A stretch of 64,000 nt of DNA, taken from positions 62,001 through 126,000 of the forward strand of contig JASANH010001508.1 of NCBI GenBank assembly GCA_030248295.1. Direction: 5' to 3'. The notes below the pieces were generated by a model. That model saw nothing but the letters and a program-made list of their open reading frames with translations. It did not search any database and had not been told where the DNA came from. The DNA is from Mesodorylaimus sp. YZB2_4 (taxonomy: Eukaryota > Nematoda > Enoplea > Dorylaimida > Dorylaimidae). The position numbers and the translations under genes were made by a program. This document shows positions 31,987-44,948 of the stretch, piece by piece (position 1 is the stretch's first letter; every line of letters begins with the position of its first letter).

Positions 31987-34900
31987 CCAAGCAGGTTTGG
32001 TGATCGTGTTGCACTAGCTGTGCGTTTCAGTTTTTGCACACTGACTAGTCTCGATATGGTTCTTGTTTTGCACGCGCTCGATTGTCTCATCTCTCACGTC
32101 AGATCTCGGTTTGTGCGCTTACTCGTCGATGAATGCGCAGTAAACACTATGGTTTGATCAGGTGCGTGGCTACTTGTTGATTGAACAGCTTATCCGGTTG
32201 TGCGAAAACGGTAGTCTGTTCTTGGGGTCTGGGACGTAGAAGGCGTTACTCATGTTTGTACGCCCGGCGGAAATGCTCCTTATTGACTCATTATTTGATC
32301 ATAAAGGCCCTGTGACCCGTGCTGTTTCAGACCAGCAGATCGACTCGGTGATGGTTACTCGAAGTACCGGTCGTTCAGTCGTGCTATTTCTGCCCCGAAG
32401 ACCTGGTTGAGAGTGAAGCAGTTTTTAGTCGAACAATGTCTGAAGCGTCGAAAACCGAAAAACGTTGTGTTTCGATTGTGTGTAAGCTATTATTTGAACA
32501 TAACGAGCCACAAAAGTTACAGTAAGAGCGTAGCCGAAATCTCGGGGCCGGAGTAAGAATGTCTTGGGTGAGTGCTATTTTTGTCTAGGTTTCGAGAACT
32601 GGCTGGTCGGCGCCACTCCCCCGTGTTGGCGCAAGGCAAAACGGTAAGCATGGTGGTCCCGGCTTCGCCGAGGCTCAACGAGCGTCGCCAGAACGGTGTG
32701 CCGTGGGTGCAGATAAGTAAATATTTGCCCCTTTGTATGTATGTACAATAAACTTTAGAAAGCCTGCACCGAAGCGCTGACGGACGGTTGAAACTGGATG
32801 CCGAGCTCGGCGAACGTCGACGAGAGAGAAAGAAAGAAGGGGAAGGTACACTCGGCCAAAACGCCCTCCATTCGTGGAACGCCAAACCCATGTGAGCCAA
32901 CAGGCGGCGACGGCGGCGTTGGCCAAGCGGAGCGTGTTCGTCTTCGTCGATTTGCTTTTTCGCGTCTCCGTTTTCCTTTCGTCTCCGTTAGTCCTTTCAA
33001 TGTTTGTGCGTGTCGTAGGCCAACACCGATCTATGTCCGTCTAGGGTCTTACCTTTCGAACTGTGCCTCGGAATCGAGCTAGCTGCTAGCTCTCCTACCG
33101 TACTCGCTGGTGTCTTTTCGCTGTCCCTAGTCTGGTCGTCAATCGTTGCCATTTCCACGCCCTGTATCGCTTTACTCCCATTACCCGTTGAAGCCGATCG
33201 GCCGCGTCCGAATGGCCCCGAGAACAGGAACCTCAGCCATTATCGATCGTTCTCTAGAATTTCAAGCTCTCCCACTTTCGGACTCTGCACACTCGCCAAT
33301 GCTTGCCATACGAGCCGACCGATCCAGTTCTCCACCCCAGTCCTTATGCTCCCTCGCCAAGGATTCGGACTCCAACCTCGCCGCCTCCAATAAAACGATT
33401 AGGCTTGGACGTGCTCCCTTGGGAACAAGTACAGATTTGATTTGAGCTGGTAGATATGCGGCAGGTAAGGCAAAGATTGAGCCCCCGATGTTAGCGGACG
33501 CTCCTTCTATGCACATACTGACCAAGAAGTTGGTTTTCCAGAACTTCAAGAGCCTTCTCCAAAATAAAAATCAATTCGAGGTCACCAGCATAACTATCGA
33601 CCAGGAAAAGCCAAAATCGGAGTTGGCAAGATGTTGGCATAGCTGAGATGTTATTTGATACTCAGCTGCGCTGCATCATGCCGCCTGCGAAATGGCTCCC
33701 AACCTCTGATCAGCCGTATCATTACTGTAAGTCGTGATAAATAATGTGGTATTCTAATATCGAGGGATAACAAGTCTCAGTTACATTTCTGTTTCGTCAG
33801 AGTTACGCAGGGCGTTTTCCGCGTATGGTTTTCTGCTTTGATTTTTCGCTCCTATTATTCAGTTAAGTCTGCATGCTGTGATTTCTAGATTTCAGCTCGC
33901 GTTTCAGTTACAGTAGAAACCCAGAACTGTTATTTTGCTTACAGTCATCTAGATTCAAAGTAGGTCGGAAGACAGGAAAGTTCTTGAGTGAACATTAGCA
34001 TTACAGGTGATTGAAAATCGGGTTGTGGAGTTGGGTGTATAAGACGACTTTGTCTTGTCATAATCTGCGGATCTTGCGTGGTTTGTCGAGTGATTGAATA
34101 TATATTAAGGATGATGCGATAATTTGTTCTAAAGCGAGGAAAGATGACAGGACCATTATGCTCTGATTGGTGAGTCGTGTGTGATCTGATGTGGCAATGT
34201 AGCTCTTAGCAAGGCCAATACGACTATTTTGATGAAAGTAAAAAGTTGAAAAAAGGCCAACGACTACGGGACTCTCAAAATCAGCGCTTCTGACCATTCC
34301 TGAAGCCAACACAGACTTCAGCATGACACTGGCCCCTAGCCATATCGATGTACAATCACGTTTTACCTAGCACACACACAATCTAGGCTTCTAGCTCGTG
34401 TATGACGCAGTCTGGACAAGAAAGTATCAGTCAAACGGCAACGGGACCAAATATAAGAACAATGTGTTTTGAGGGGGATAGCATGGGACAGTCTCAAGTA
34501 CTGTACAGTATAACATAGCATACGCAGCATTTTTTCACCTTGGGCGTTCTGGTACGGATCTTGCTCTCATTACGCGGACTGTATATGTATATCTGAAGAA
34601 AGCCAGAGAAAATTTCAGGCAATACCTGATGAGGGATAAGATACATGGCGATAAGGTAAAGCTAAATTATAGGGGGTGCATAGGATAGGATTAGGGTGTG
34701 GATGTTCAACGTAGCCAAGAAATGCAAGCCAGACCGGACTGGAAGCTGGAGCCGGAGCCGGATCATGATGTGAAAGATTTTTGAACATGCATATACCTGG
34801 AACGTATGCCATACACTGTCAGCTATTGCTCTTGGGAGTCATCACACAGTACATTTCTCAGTCATCTGCCCCCTTTGTGTGTATTGGCAGAGGACAGACA

Positions 34901-35802
34901 GCATGACGTGAGCACACATCACTTATGTAGATTACTTCTGTTGAAACTGTCTACCGTTAGTAAAAATTTACAAGTGGCTACTGTGGTCTCGGTACTGGGC
35001 ATCTCGGTGCCTGCGCCTGTTTCATGGACAAAGATTGCACTGTATCGAGGGGTCTGTCCAATGATTTGCATATGTTTCGCGCTATCGACATCTACTCGTA
35101 CGAGTAAGCAAGCCAGAGATAAAAACCAAATGAGGGTCAAAGCTCACACACCATTGACTGACTTGTGAGTGAAACTGGCATCCTGTTTGATTCTCTCATG
35201 CGCAAATGGTGAAGAAAGCTGCTTTGTGGCTGCGAAAAAGCCCTGAAAAATACCAAACAACTTCCTAGTACAAGCCTGAAGAAAATTATACTGTGCGTGG
35301 ACGTGAAACCCAGAATGCAAAGAATAGCACCTAAAAGCGCTTGTCCCAAATCCAAAATCTGCTCTCTATCTTGCATTCAAGGTGGAGGCACCGCGCTGCA
35401 GTATTCTGTGATGTGTCGATCTGCGTGCAGGCAGTTCTCTCCCTGCTGTCACAGAGGTCCGTACAGCCAGGCTTCACAGGTTTGAGAGGAAGCTAGCACG
35501 GATGATGGCCAGATGAATGCTGTCGATACATTCGAATAATTATGTACATAAATGTGTCCGTGATTTAGTGTACTGTGATATATACATAATATAAGACCCC
35601 TTCATAATAAAAGTAAAAATGGCCTGCTCATACAGAAATTCAAGACGACTCCGTCGATTCGATCTTGTCAGGACTGCTCGTCGAGTGCAAGCGCTTCCTG
35701 AAAATTCTAAAATCAGCCCAAATCTCTTGCAACTGGATGAGACGCTAGAAGCTTTCTTCTAAAATTTTCAAAACCTGTCATGTCATGCCATCTATTATCC
35801 AT

Positions 35803-35960
35803 AGCCAAGCCCTATACAGCGAACTTTAGGGCTAGGGAACACATCATTGACAATCATTTTGTACCGAGGCGGGAGTCGAACACTCCCCTGTAAGTGCGCA
35901 CCCAGCGAGAGAGGCAGACGCCTTAACCTGCAAGGTCACGACCCCGGTCCCGCTAGGCCC
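35803..35960 (-). repeat. tRNA-derived SINE copy
   Basis: The minus strand reads as a tRNA-Ser/Leu-like head: box A region GTTAAGGCGTCTGCCTC and box B GTGTTCGACTCCCGCC. A short body follows (AAAATGATTGTCAATGATG, GTTCCCTAGCCCT). The body matches the copies at 44949 and 45801. Confidence 0.75.
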
Positions 35961-36527
35961 GACCTGTCAAAAAGAGTGGCCATTTCTGGTGTTGTGAAAA
36001 GTGCAGTGGCTTGGTCTGACAGTTTACATTGAACCAACAGATTGAGGTTCAGACGCACAGTATGGCCATAGAGTAGAGGGGAATTCGAGTAAGTCATGTA
36101 GGCAGGAAAAGAACATTACTTTTGAGTCGTGACAAAAGTTGAATGCGCCTGCGCTGAGTAAAGCAGCGTTCAGTCACGATTAGGCAGGGCACAGTATACT
36201 GTAGTGCCTGCAGAGTTACTTGCGCGATCCTGAAAGAAAGACACAATTATGCGTGCAGCTATGGTTACGCAAAAGGAACGTGCATGGAACCCTGATCTTC
36301 TGAGGCCGGTCTTCAAGGCAGTCGGGCTGCTGTGGTTGCTCCGGGAAATAAATCAGTGGTTTGCGGAACCGTGCCAAACAAGTACTCGTGTTTTATGCCC
36401 GTGCATTCTCGCTGGTCGAGCTACCAGCTTTACTATCGAAGTCCACACATGCCATGCTGTCCATCAATGTATTATCTCATGCCGCTGGCAACACTGACAT
36501 GCGTTTCTCGTAATACTTCGTAATTAC

Positions 36528-36625
36528 CAGGCTCGTGGCCTGGTCTGGTTTAAGCATCTGCCTCTCGCGCCACAGGTTCGCAGTTACGGGCGAGTGTTCG
36601 ACTCACGGCATGGTAAAATCATTCC
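36528..36625 (+). repeat. Diverged tRNA-derived SINE copy
   Basis: Plus-strand head with CGTGGCCTGGTCTGGTTTAA, CATCTGCCTCTCGCG and box B GTGTTCGACTCACGGC, followed by GGTAAAATCATT. Same family as the other copies but more diverged. Confidence 0.6.
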
Positions 36626-36918
36626 ATGTATAATCTTCCCCTTAACCCCAGTGCGCATACCTGCGTTTGGTGGTGTGGTAAAACATGAACATGGACATGA
36701 TGATGAACATGCTCACTATCAGCAGGAGGTACGTCCATAACTATTGCGTTTCGGATGCTTATTGGCACCAGTCGCTTAACACATCAGTGTGACGATGACG
36801 TACCCTACCAGTGGGACATAAGAAGAACCGAAGTCTCTAGATCAAAAAAACCCCAAACCAATTTGCGAGTACTTGCTTCCTGGCGAGCTGGAAAAACGTC
36901 TGAAACATCAAACCTCCC

Positions 36919-37170
36919 GATACCAATCCTCTGATGCCCCCTTCAGGGAGAACTACAGTATTCATCTCCCCACCCACGCAGGAATGTGGTTACATACCAC
37001 GCATGCCTTCTTGTGTAAGCCTCACTCGTGTGTTGTGTCATGAAGCCTCTTGATACCAATCCCCTGATGCCTCCCTGCAGGGAAGCTATAGTATTCATCT
37101 CCACTCGCGCAGGAATGTGGTTACATACCGTAGGCATGCCTTTTTGTGTAGCGTCACATGCGTTCCGTGT
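36919..37170. repeat. Tandem duplication of a ~130-bp unit
   Basis: Two adjacent copies share CCTGATGCC, CAGGGA, ACTACAGTATTCATCTCC or a close variant, GCAGGAATGTGGTTACATAC, GGCATGCC or GCATGCC, and TTGTGT, in the same order, with scattered differences. No coding sense was recognised. Confidence 0.8.
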
Positions 37171-37604
37171 CATGTCATGTGTTCATTTTTGACCATCTTA
37201 CGAGAAAGTGTTCTCATGCATGTGCACCTCGACGGCTAAACCTTTGAACCAAGCATGGGTACTGTACGAGTTTTAGATTCAAGGTATAACGTTATGTATG
37301 CAATATGTGTAAGGGTATGCCCAATTTTCTGACACGCGATTTTATTTGAATGCGGAACATAAACTGAGGAATCTGCTCTAGAATCTGGCTGAACCAGACA
37401 GCGTGAAAGGTGCAAGTAATTGTAGGAAATTATGGCAATATTACAATGGATGCGTACCCTAATCATTGCTGTGGTGCGAGTCGTACTAGTTGTCGTACCA
37501 ATCGACTCCTTGTACAGCATTCATCACGCCCTTTGAACAGTCCTCGTGGTATGGCTAGCGTACCGTATCGTCACATCGGATGTCGCTCCCGGAATATCAC
37601 CCTG

Positions 37605-37708
37605 TCACCCTGATAATATGTGTGGGACACGGGTGCGCAACACATGCATTATTATTAGGGTGACATAAACACGCTTATTGTACTGTGAAGTATTATTATC
37701 AGGGTGTC
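37605..37708. mobile_element. Small inverted-repeat element ending CACCCTGATAATA
   Basis: The left end TCACCCTGATAATA and right end TATTATTATCAGGGTGTCA are inverted repeats about 100 bp apart. A third related motif (ATTATTATTAGGGTGACA) lies inside at about 37645-37663. There is no coding capacity; it may be a MITE. Confidence 0.55.
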
Positions 37709-39839
37709 AACATAAACTGTCGTGGTAGAGGATACCGTACGAAGGTGTATTTGACAATGCTTATAGTGCTGGCATAACCGCCATTAGAACGAGTAACACT
37801 TTGTTGGGTACAGTTGTTAGGTGTGGTACTATCCCCAACCAAATTTTTTCCCCAGATGTGTCCTCTCCAAGATAGCAATCTGCGCAATAAACATATTTGC
37901 GGAATAGACCGACTCGACTGAAGCTACTATTTTACACAAGATAAGAGTAAATCGTTTCTATCACCTACCTGGCGGAGTAGGAAAGTCGACGGGCAAGTGT
38001 CAGAAAGGGTTAATCGGAAGAAATGGTTTAGACAGAGAGAGACTAAACAAAACAAAGAATACAAAATATTCTGGAAAGGTTGGGTTACAGTAACCTGAGT
38101 ACAGCATTTGGAGCAGTGCCTGGCGCTGCTTTGAGTCCAGTGAATTCCGTGCTTTTTATGTCTCATATCTTGTGCGTGATCTGCTTCTAAATATGTACTG
38201 TGCACGATCTCGCTTGCGATGTGTCTTCCACGATCGAGTGAGGTAACTGACGATGAGCCCAAGTCACGAACTTACGAACTTACGAACTACTAACTCACTT
38301 CTGAACTGAAAAACTGAATTAAGCGAATCTTAGGCCGCAGCATTTGTCAGAGAGGACAACACGTTTGGAGCATGGAACTCAGGGAAAGCCCGAGATCTGA
38401 CCTTGAGTTCGAATTGACGAGGACATGTATCCATATCCGAGAAACATACTGTAACCAGATTTGGTTACAGCAAATCGCTGCAGACACCCAGCCCTCCAAA
38501 ACAGTCTCCCTCGGTCCCTGACGGCTTTGTGCTGCTGTCATGAGGTTAGGTACAACTAATTTCACCAGAGCACAGTCGAACTGTTTCGCCGCACAGTGTA
38601 TCGGAAACAGTGCACATGTCCCTTCGTACATGGACCATAATAAACCCAAGAATTTTCTCAATCATTCGCTTATTTTCCTTTCTAACTCGAGACCGTGTTC
38701 CAGTTTTAGAAGAGCCGATCCATAAATTTCTTGCTCGACAATAGACCGTGGACAACGCGCCTGCCCAAAATGGATACTATATCATTTCACGGTGGGAAAA
38801 ACCTAGGACACCCTCTGGCCAAGGCATGTTTCCGTATCCCTCCCGCATACGACCTGTTCATATGGCAACAATAGACCGGTCGCGAAATCGGGGAATCGTC
38901 GAGGAGAGTGGCAACGCCCACTAAAATAGGCAAGACATGGTCAAAAGATGACCCAGAACGAGCCCCTTACTCACACTTGCGCCATACTCTTCCTGTGGAC
39001 CTTGACGTCTGCTAGTGGCAGGGCAGATTGCACCGCCTCCAAAATGCCATATCTTTATGGTTGTTTATGAGTATCAGCTGACGTAAGTGGAGCCACAGCC
39101 ATCGCGGGGACTTGAGGACTCATCCTAGTGAGGTCCAAGAATAGGCCTAGGCATCAAACCCACGTTTATCTGCCATTACACAAGCCCTCTTCCTGTCACT
39201 CGGACTGCAAATAGTGTGTTTACCGGTACCAGCAAAAATACATGTCGGAGCGACCTTATTTCGAGGCCAACCAGCCATCGCCTAAAACGGAATGATACGG
39301 GCCCTTGATGGAAGACGCGACGTGCCGTCCTCCCACGATCGTCAGTCAAGCGACCTCAGGTCGTCGCACGTATTTGCCCATGGCCATGAGTACAGTAGTT
39401 TGAATGACAATAACTCCGATTCACTCTTACTGCCTCCCATCCACCCCGCGTAGATCGAGTGCAAGTCCCGAGTCCTTTGTATGTTCTAGGCCATTACAAA
39501 CAGTTGCTCCTATTCTGCATTCTTTCGCCGTGACTCCTATCCTAAACTTTTTCGAAGCCAATTTGCTTTCATCGCATTCACACGAGGTCTCATAAAAGCA
39601 CGTGGGCGGAAAGTATTGGCGTTATCTACGCCAAGCTAATCCCAACAGTAAACAACGCTGGCAGTAAAATTCATTCAAAACTGGCCTCAAACTCAAACAA
39701 AAACCTTGTCTGAAACTGGCAATCATGATACGAATACGTAATAAGAATTGGTCTTTGTGGAGAGCATATGGAAAACGGTCAATGTACAAGAATACCATCA
39801 ATGTAAGATATGATAATAGGCACCAATGCGTGTCACAAC

Positions 39840-41897
39840 TTACACCAATAAACTCGAATTACTTATCCTTGGCACGGCCAATCCAGTGACACTACTACTC
39901 TCGCTTCCACTATCCACATGGTCGGTTTGCCCCGGACGAGCGCGTCCATTGTATCCATTAGTCCTCTCACTTCCATTCACAGCTCGATAATTCTCCTCGC
40001 GCCCCATCACAGAATTAGGCTGCACATAATCGCTCTCTTTCGTTCTCATTCCCGGCGCAGGAACTTTCGGATTTCCGTTTTCCAGATGATAACGAAATTT
40101 GACGGGTGACTGACCAGATGCACCAGATTTTAGAAAGCTAGGCCTATAAATCGGCTCGTCCTGAGAATTGGCTGGTTCGTAACTCATCAAGAAAGCGGGC
40201 TCGTAGCCGATCGGTTGCCGTTGTTGTTGTTGAGGCTGTCGGACGAATGAAGTAGATAAATTTTGAGAATCTCGCGAGAGTCGTGGATCATCGTCCGAGC
40301 CGCCGCCCCGCGACGGCGGTAAGCCACTATCGAAACTGACCACATCTGGTGCCGTTAAAAGCTTCCGCTGATGAGGCGGTTGTTGTTGAGTAGTTGAAGT
40401 ACTAGCGCGAGATAAAATCGTCTCTTGACTACGCGCCAGATGATCGTGGAATCTCAGCAATGTGTCCCCATCGCTTTTCGGATCGAAACTAATGACTGAT
40501 CGACGCACAGGATTCATCGGTCGAAACGGGTCGATCGACGCTTGTTGCTGTCGAGCACCAACTCCGTTCGAATTGACACCAATTCTTCTCGGTTCCATGT
40601 TATAGTCGACGACTTCACTCGACTGATCGTCCGGAGTAGGATCCCTTTTTGGATAGGTGCGAACAATTGGCTGTCGACGAGACATCTCCTCTTTTGGCGA
40701 TGAGGATTTCGAATCCGAGGACTCAGATGCCGTCACTGGAGCCGTAGGTGCCATATCATTGGCCAACAGGTCTCCCAGATCTTGTACAGGTCGAGCCAAG
40801 CGTTGAGACTGGCGCGAAGAGGACGTTCGAATCGAGTCTGCCAGCTGTACAGGGCCAGATATATCACGATTGCGACCATTGGCGCTGCTCGATCGACCTC
40901 GAGGAGTCAATGGAGGCAAATCATCGGCCGATGTCGATCGAGGTGGTCGAAGTTGATCAACCGAAGGCATTTCGTTCGTTTGATTGCTCTGACTTCGTTC
41001 TCGAGATTTGTCCCGTGTTTTCCTTCGAGCGCTTCCTGTGCCGCCACCTCCGCCATTGCTTCGTCGCTTATTCGAATTTCTTCGATAATTTTGAAGTGGT
41101 TGAGGCGGGGGTGGTCGATTATTAGAACTACCATTGGCGAGAATCGGACCACTTATTTTTCGAGCAGCGGGGCTCGCATCGTACGAAACGTTCAAATATC
41201 CACTCGATAAGTCGGATGATCGCGCAAAACTGGTATCAGCTGCATTGGTCTGAGGCAATTGAGCATCGCTGACTTCGTTGGTGTTGATAACTGGTGGCGT
41301 AGGACCAATTTCCACAGTCACGTGGGGACGGTTTGCAGTTGATCGGCGTCTCGGCAGGGAACTATACGGTTCACTGATCAATTTGCGAGGAGCGTTGACG
41401 AGGAATATGACCGTCACAATTAGAATAATAAAAGTCAAAAGAACATGGACGGAAGCCTCGATAATTTCAACAATAAATGGTTGCAGAAATTTACATTCGC
41501 CAATTTCTACAGTAGCGCTTGTAGCGTTATAATTACGTTGACAACCGGGCGTATGCCGAGCCCACCACGATCGGCCACCAGTGCCCCAACTCAAAGGACG
41601 AGCGTCGTCACGATCTAACACGCCGATGTTCAAATAATAACAAATTAAGAAAGTGTTCCAAGCTAACCAAAATGGTATCCAACATATGTAAACAATGAAA
41701 AAGCGGAATCGTAATTGCGCAGCCGCAAATATGGCGAAAATTGTAAAAATGACATTAAAAAAATTAGCAGCGATAGGAGACCAGGCGTAACCCATCAAAT
41801 CGAAGACTTGTCTTACGCCGGTCAAAAGTAGATTCAAAGATAGCAGAATAAGTAATACGCATCGAAGACGGGTTTGATAAAACGGAACCGCAGCCAT
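39840..41897 (-). CDS. nkain: NKAIN family protein with long cytosolic tail
   Basis: Na+/K+-transporting ATPase interacting protein: a four-pass membrane protein whose vertebrate and fly members bind the Na,K-ATPase beta subunit and affect neuronal function. The 685-residue intronless frame begins with the family hallmarks. These are TM1 (CVLLILLSLNLLLTG), QVFDLMGYAWSPI, ANFFNVIFTIF, TM2-TM3 around RFRFFIVYICWIPFWLAWN, the extracellular loop ending CKFLQPFIVEI, and TM4 (SVHVLLTFIILIVTVIFLV). Known NKAINs are about 200 residues long. Here about 480 extra residues follow TM4, low in complexity and rich in Ser, Arg, Asn, Pro and Gln (poly-Q-like QQQQRQPI), probably disordered. The same window carries an Na,K-ATPase alpha-type gene, but 35 kb away. 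Confidence 0.92.
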   Translation of the reverse strand: MAAVPFYQTRLRCVLLILLSLNLLLTGVRQVFDLMGYAWSPIAANFFNVIFTIFAIFAAAQLRFRFFIVYICWIPFWLAWNTFLICYYLNIGVLDRDDARPLSWGTGGRSWWARHTPGCQRNYNATSATVEIGECKFLQPFIVEIIEASVHVLLTFIILIVTVIFLVNAPRKLISEPYSSLPRRRSTANRPHVTVEIGPTPPVINTNEVSDAQLPQTNAADTSFARSSDLSSGYLNVSYDASPAARKISGPILANGSSNNRPPPPQPLQNYRRNSNKRRSNGGGGGTGSARRKTRDKSRERSQSNQTNEMPSVDQLRPPRSTSADDLPPLTPRGRSSSANGRNRDISGPVQLADSIRTSSSRQSQRLARPVQDLGDLLANDMAPTAPVTASESSDSKSSSPKEEMSRRQPIVRTYPKRDPTPDDQSSEVVDYNMEPRRIGVNSNGVGARQQQASIDPFRPMNPVRRSVISFDPKSDGDTLLRFHDHLARSQETILSRASTSTTQQQPPHQRKLLTAPDVVSFDSGLPPSRGGGSDDDPRLSRDSQNLSTSFVRQPQQQQRQPIGYEPAFLMSYEPANSQDEPIYRPSFLKSGASGQSPVKFRYHLENGNPKVPAPGMRTKESDYVQPNSVMGREENYRAVNGSERTNGYNGRARPGQTDHVDSGSESSSVTGLAVPRISNSSLLV

Positions 41898-44188
41898 GAT
41901 TAAACAGATGAGGAACCAGACAGTGTTGCTGGACGATAAAATTCAAAAACAACGGTACCAAATATCTGGCTAGGCTATATGACCTGGTTCAGCCTCGGCG
42001 GTAGTCGTTCAAATAGGCAATGACGCAATGGCGCTGTCCGTACCAAGCATGGCAAATATATGGGCAACTATGCACACACACGGTGTCCGAAAACGGCGAC
42101 CAAGTCGTAAAGCAAACAGCAAGGCGGTGCGGCACCTAAATAAGGAAATCGCAAATGATGACAAGATTGACCCAGAAAAGCAAGTTAAGTAGGCTGAGAG
42201 TAAGCCCCCAACTTTTTGAAAGCAACTAAAAGCATTGCCGCTTTCGTTTATGCATTGCTCTCGTAAATGTCGCTATGTATCAGTTAGAAAGCGAGAAAGG
42301 ACGAAGTAGGGCGGAACGCAGCAGAGCCGGAGCAGTGAGAGGAGAAAAAATTTCTGTGTTTTTGCGGAGTAGTTGCCCTTCCAACAGAACGTATTAGGCT
42401 ACGCTGAAGGGGAAGAGAACTTCCACACTTACCCTCAAAAATGTAGGTAAATCCTTGCCGTAAATTACACTCACCCTGCATCAATTGAAGACAGGCAACG
42501 AGAAGGCCCGTCGGATAAGCAATAGCACTTTAATGCTTCGGAGGCAGCACTTTTACTTTCGAATCGTCGAAATTCGAGAAACCACGGTGGTGTTCATGAC
42601 CAATATCCTGTTGCGCTTGAACACCTGTTCCGCCGGGTGGCGAGGCCCAAAATTTTTTGAGGCGATCCAGTGAATGCTCATCGGGCAATCATCCGAAAAA
42701 TGCTGGGATAGAAAACAAACACGGCCGTTAGTTTTGAGCAGGGGCAGGTTATGAGCAACAATAGTCAGTCGAAGAACAGAAAAGACGGTGGCTTCCTTCG
42801 AGGTCAAGCAACATCGATCGATAATAACCGCCGACAGACGGCGAGACGAAAAAGGCCTTGTCGCCTTGTCTGTCTGTTCGCCCCCCTCCCGGCTACGCAC
42901 TTTTCCTTCACGACGTGAATGTCCGCTTACCCATTTAGGCGCTAAATTCAAAATACTGATGTGGGCAACACCATGAGTTTGCTCGATTGTGTTCATCGCC
43001 AGTTTCTGAGGCTGAGGCCAGAAGCTGGAATATGTACGAAAAAATAACTATCCCCCTTTGCTGCTCTAAAATTTCCTAGAAATCGCATGAACAACAAGAA
43101 GGCCCTCGTCAAAATAGGCTCTTTATAAAAGAAGCAAGCCTGCTTTGTAGCCTACAGTCTCGTTCGGTATGCACACAGAGGAGAGCCGTCGGTGACAGCT
43201 AATCTGCCCCTGAGAGAACAGCGTGTCGGCTGATCCCAGCTTGTCACCATACTTCCGCATCAGCTAATCCTAGGACATCTAAGTGTACTAGGTACTATGC
43301 CAAAAGAAAGAGCAGAGACACTTTGCTCGTCCCTGCATAACCGAAGATATTTCACCAGCAGTGCGGGAATGCTTTTCGCAGGATCTTCATTACACTTGGT
43401 TTCGTTCAGTGAACAAGTTTTAGGTCAATTGGTAGTTCCTCGAATACGGTACAGTATGGTGCTTGTCCATATCGCCCTGATAAAATCCATTCGCCGTGCA
43501 TACTCATAAAATTTCGATTGGTGTCCAGCCAAATGAGGACAGATTCGAAGAACTTAAATTTTCAAGCCCTGTATGTACATTTACTGAATGAGCAGGTTTT
43601 TCAGCAGTAAAGTCATGATGATACTCGATTTACTCCCAAAAAGGTCTTCTGAGATTTCCCAGACCGAAATCAACAAATTTTCGCAAGTTTTCGGACGACT
43701 CCCACGCAAGGGATTCCAATCTGGTGATCGGAGCCCGCTTCGGAACCCCTGACAAGACGTACTCGACGGATGGGGGGGGGGGGGGGGGGGGAATTGTCGA
43801 GTAAGCCCAGGTTTATTACCCTCTTCCACCTCGAAGACATTCCCTGGGTTGGCACGAACAGGACGCCAAAGCACAGCAGTTCCTGTACACAGTTATACAG
43901 AGCTGTAGCCTAATAATTTCGTATATTGTGCTGTGGAGCGTGCGTACTGTACTTGTAAACTGGGGCGGCAGTGATACGGCTGAGGTCTACTGTATTGCAT
44001 GGTAACAAGCAGCAGTAAGCGTGGCCCACCTTCAGCAGTGTTTCGTACAGCAATGTAAGGAGCCAGTGTAAAGTCAGCGCACCCGGCTTGAACTCCTCAT
44101 CGTCAGAAGAGTGTTGGGAACAGTCGGGTCAGGTGGTCGGTCGGAAGCTCTCTTGCAACTCTCCTCATCTCGATCGTCGTCGTCGAGC
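41898..44188. other. Noncoding stretch
   Basis: No gene with support. It holds the 20-nt poly-G tract at 43772-43791. The 5' flank of the UBE2L3-like gene lies at its right edge. Confidence 0.5.
43772..43791. repeat. Poly-G tract
   Basis: Twenty consecutive G residues in noncoding DNA. Confidence 0.95.
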
Positions 44189-44712
44189 ATGGCCGCCCCA
44201 ATAGCTCCGAATCGTGTCCGCAAAGAGCTGGCCAACTTGACGAAGGATCCGCCGCCGATGGTGCGAGAAGTGAAGACAATGGGTGACAATGAACGAGACT
44301 GGGCCGTGACGTTGGCTCCCGATCGAGGACCGTTCAACGGCGGCACACTCAAGGTGCGATTCGTGTTCGGTGATCGATACCCGTTCCAGCCGCCCATCCT
44401 CACTTTCGAAACCAAGGTAAGAGTGCATCTTTCGTTCAAGGGTCTCCCATAAACTCAGGCCTGCTCGCATTCCAGGTGTACCACCCGAACGTGGAGCCGA
44501 ACACGGGCAAAGTGTGCTTCTCGAAAATCAACCCCGAAGGCTGGCGAGCCGGTGTCAGCGTCCGCGAGGTGATCCAAGCCTTGAACACTGTGCTGGCCGA
44601 GCCCGAACTCGATCGTCCGTCGAACGCGCAAGCCACGCAGACCTTCCAACGCGACAAGAACGAATACGCGCGCTTGGCGAAAGAAAGTGTGCAGCAGGGA
44701 TCCAATTCGTAG
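44189..44712 (+). CDS. ube2l3: UBE2L3-type ubiquitin-conjugating enzyme E2
   Basis: E2 of the UBE2L3 (UbcH7) type, which carries ubiquitin on Cys and hands it to HECT and RBR E3 ligases. Two exons (44189-44416, 44476-44712) give 154 residues, the same length as human UBE2L3. The N-terminal helix RVRKELANLTKDPP leads into the UBC fold, with GGTLKVRFVFGDRYPFQPP and TFETK. VYHPNV (the HPN motif) and GKVC (active-site Cys near residue 90) follow. The C-terminal part (EGWRAGVSVREVIQAL, PELDRPSNAQATQTFQRDK) aligns with the UBE2L3 pattern. All active-site elements are present. The start at 44189 gives the family N-terminus MAAP; an upstream in-frame ATG at 44111 would add a Ser-rich extension. Confidence 0.93.
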
Positions 44713-44948
44713 TCGTCCCAATGATCGCCCTGACACCGCGATGACGTGATGAGAAACGGTGCTCTGTATGGTGTTCAGTGCTGTGTCTCTGTCATTGATG
44801 TGTGCTCGCAGTGAAATGGCCGTTGGAGTGAATGCCCGCAAAAGATCCGCAGTCAGTCCAATCGTCGAGCAATCGCAACCGAAACTTGTGCTCTGTCAGC
44901 AGCAGCCAATGTCATGTCATGTCATACTTAATCCCTCGCCAAGCACTT

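Larger units (their letters stand above)
31987..39839. other. Long noncoding stretch with small repeats
   Basis: No gene with splice support was found in about 7.8 kb. A GC-richer patch at 32800-33450 has a plus-strand open frame (about 33212-33445, Ser/Ala-rich) and an opposite-strand one, neither recognised. Other contents are listed separately: two tRNA-derived SINE copies, a tandem duplication at 36919-37170 and a small inverted-repeat element at 37605-37708. Confidence 0.5.

Noticed and set aside
33212-33549. Overlapping opposite-strand open frames as a gene
   Set aside because: No family match, no defensible splice sites; probably a GC-rich patch or old repeat.
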